NCBI GenBank assembly: GCA_009835515.1
Contig: VXXH01000816.1
Span: forward strand, 1-7,356
Length of the DNA: 7,356 nucleotides
Direction: 5' to 3'
Source of the DNA: Candidatus Poribacteria bacterium
Lineage (GTDB): Bacteria; Poribacteria; WGA-4E; WGA-3G
Shown: positions 6,133 to 7,356 of the stretch, piece by piece
Layout of the letters: each line of letters opens with the position of its first letter
Numbering within the stretch: the first letter of the stretch is position 1
Translations under genes and position numbers: made by a program
The notes under the pieces: generated by a model
Told to the model about the DNA's origin: nothing
Database searches by the model: none
What the model saw: only the letters and a program-made list of their open reading frames with translations

Positions 6133-6179
6133 ACTTTTTCTGGTTAGATATAAGGCAGCAGTTGGCAAAATCAAAGTAA
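6129..6179 (+). pseudogene. Possible truncated PIN-domain toxin remnant
   Basis: A 16-codon frame starts with the ATG that overlaps the previous stop (ATGA) and ends at TAA 6177-6179. Its first residues, MNFFWLD, resemble the start of PIN-domain toxins, where a hydrophobic strand leads to the first catalytic aspartate (commonly W-L-D-A-S). The normal continuation is missing and the rest (IRQQLAKSK) is not recognisable. Another frame runs AAG 6152 to TGA 6196 (KAAVGKIKVNKSPQ) and could be a shifted tail of the lost gene, but this is speculative. The stub is very short, so the call depends mainly on the coupled ATGA context and the seven-residue match. Confidence 0.35.
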
Positions 6180-6185
6180 ATAAAA

Positions 6186-6227
6186 GTCCGCAATGAATCG
6201 GACAAGACCACCTTATCATAGTAATAT
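6186..6227 (+). promoter_or_regulatory. Candidate promoter and small dyad upstream of the kinase gene
   Basis: CGGACA (6199-6204) and TAATAT (6222-6227), separated by 17 nt, match the sigma-70 consensus at four of six positions each. A 5-bp inverted repeat, GTCCG (6186-6190) with CGGAC (6199-6203), overlaps the -35 box and could be an operator half-site pair or chance. The predicted start would give a leader of about 25 nt before the ATG at 6260. Both signals are weak. Confidence 0.3.
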
Positions 6228-6259
6228 ATCTTTGTTTGGGAAGAGAGACCAAAAACACC

Positions 6260-7356
6260 ATGCACATCCTCTGTGCCAACGTAGGCAGCACTTCGTTCAA
6301 ATACCAAATTATTGATATGGAAACTACGACTTCTCTCGTCAAAGGAGGCGTGGAACGTATCGGTAATTCGCCGTCTGCCTTCATGCATGCCGTGCCGGGC
6401 AAACCTACCCGCGAAGGCGAGATTGATGCCCCGACACATACTGCCGCTATCGCGCATGCGATGGAACTGATTACCGAGGCAGAGGTCGGCTGCTTTGAAG
6501 ACTTAGGACAGTTGGACGGTGTCGGATTCAAAACCATTCTCGCCAAAGGTTATTGGCGTTCAGCACGGATTACCGAAGATGTGATCGCTGCGCTGGAGTC
6601 GTCCACACCGCTGGCACCGATGCATAACCCCGCCTATATTGCCTCCATCCGTGCTTTTCAGGAACTGCTGCCATTGACCCCCCTTGTCGCTGTCTTTGAG
6701 ACATGGTTCCATCAGACAATTCCCGATTACGCCGCCGAATTCGGGGTGCCTCGCTTCTGGGTAGAACAACACGACATCCGTCGCTACGGCTACCACGGCG
6801 CGTCCCACCGATATATCTCTGAACGCGTGCCGCAATTGCTCGGACGAGAATCGGGAGAAGGACTGCGTATTATCTCGTGCCATCTCGGTGGGAGTTCTTC
6901 TCTTTGTGCCATTAAAGATGGTGAGTCTATTGATACATCGATGGGAACGTCTACGCAGTACGGAATGATTCAGTCTACCCGTTGTGGCGAGTTAGATGCG
7001 TTTGCCGTGTTGTATATGCTCGATAAAGAGGGATACTCTACGGACGAGATTCGTCGTCAGCTGATTGAGGATTCGGGGTTGAAGGGCATCTCTGGCACGA
7101 GTGGCGATATGCGCGATGTAGAGGCAGCGATCGCCGTAGGCGATGATAATGCGCGTTTGGCACTGGATACTTACGTTTATGGCGTGAAGAAGTATATTGG
7201 CGCGTATATTGCCGCGCTGGGTGGTGTAGATGTGATCGCTTTTGCGGGGGGTATCGGGGAGAAAAGTGCTACAACTCGCGCGAAGATTTGCGAAGGACTT
7301 GAGTGGTGCGGTATTCATTTGGATGCGGTGAGAAATGAACAAGCGACGGGTGAGAC
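6260..7356 (+). CDS. Acetate/propionate kinase family protein (3' end outside window)
   Basis: This is a cytoplasmic ASKHA-fold kinase expected to interconvert acetate (or another short acyl acid) plus ATP and the acyl phosphate. The window holds 365 codons of a family usually near 400. Motifs in order are the N-terminal phosphate loop ANVGSTSFK (6-14), LAPMHNPAY (118-126), FETWFHQTIP (146-155), RRYGYHGASHRY (174-185), CHLGGSSSL (207-215), IDTSMG (224-229), STRCGELD (239-246), GISGTSGDMRD (276-286) and GGIGEKS (330-336). Compared with Methanosarcina AckA, the R91 segment (HRVVHGG) reads FKTILAKG (K91) and catalytic D148 is E147; H122, H179 and R241 fit H123, H180 and R241. From memory a divergent acetate-kinase-like subfamily shares the K and E, so substrate and activity are uncertain. 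The ATG at 6260 puts the first motif at the usual distance; only a weak purine-rich GGGAAGAGAG (6238-6247) precedes it. Confidence 0.88.
   Translation, partial: MHILCANVGSTSFKYQIIDMETTTSLVKGGVERIGNSPSAFMHAVPGKPTREGEIDAPTHTAAIAHAMELITEAEVGCFEDLGQLDGVGFKTILAKGYWRSARITEDVIAALESSTPLAPMHNPAYIASIRAFQELLPLTPLVAVFETWFHQTIPDYAAEFGVPRFWVEQHDIRRYGYHGASHRYISERVPQLLGRESGEGLRIISCHLGGSSSLCAIKDGESIDTSMGTSTQYGMIQSTRCGELDAFAVLYMLDKEGYSTDEIRRQLIEDSGLKGISGTSGDMRDVEAAIAVGDDNARLALDTYVYGVKKYIGAYIAALGGVDVIAFAGGIGEKSATTRAKICEGLEWCGIHLDAVRNEQATGE

Noticed and set aside
5980..6546. 188-codon open frame on the minus strand
   Set aside because: It runs antisense across the end of the coiled-coil gene and the start of the kinase gene; the protein has no recognisable domain and the + strand frames are clearly coding.

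Overview
The window is about 7.4 kb of bacterial DNA with dense coding, near-balanced base composition and every convincing gene on the + strand. The gene mix is a bacterial Tricorn-type protease, an ABC-2 exporter, a UPF0175 antitoxin, an atypical acetate kinase, and a GC-rich palindromic intergenic element. Together these remind me most of uncultured sponge- or soil-associated phyla such as Candidatus Poribacteria. That placement is inferred from general style, not proven here.

Layout. (1) 17-1723: a two-gene ABC-2 export operon, with an ATPase followed 3 nt later by a six-helix permease. (2) 1809-5081: one very large gene for a Tricorn-like S41 serine protease, with two beta-propellers, a PDZ domain and a complete catalytic tetrad. 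It has a strong ribosome binding site but no convincing promoter of its own. (3) 5082-5397: a non-coding gap almost filled by a 220-bp element (5104-5323). The element has imperfect terminal inverted repeats, nested inner inverted repeats and a C6/G6/G6 hairpin core that probably also ends protease transcription. (4) 5344-6179: starting at a near-ideal sigma-70 promoter just outside the element, two small modules in tandem. Each has an intact antitoxin-like gene followed by an overlapping stub that looks like the first codons of a PIN-domain toxin. (5) 6260 to the window end: most of an acetate/propionate kinase family gene, still open at the right edge.

How the parts fit. The export operon and the protease may share a transcript, since only 85 nt separate them and no terminator is visible. 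Their functions are not obviously linked. The protease should be cytoplasmic and act on oligopeptides. The acetate kinase-like gene has its own weak candidate promoter. The most unusual part is 5104-6179: a mobile-looking palindromic element beside two consecutive toxin-antitoxin modules whose antitoxins are whole and whose toxins are reduced to N-terminal stubs of 33 and 16 codons. I see no tRNA, rRNA, CRISPR array, riboswitch or full transposase gene.
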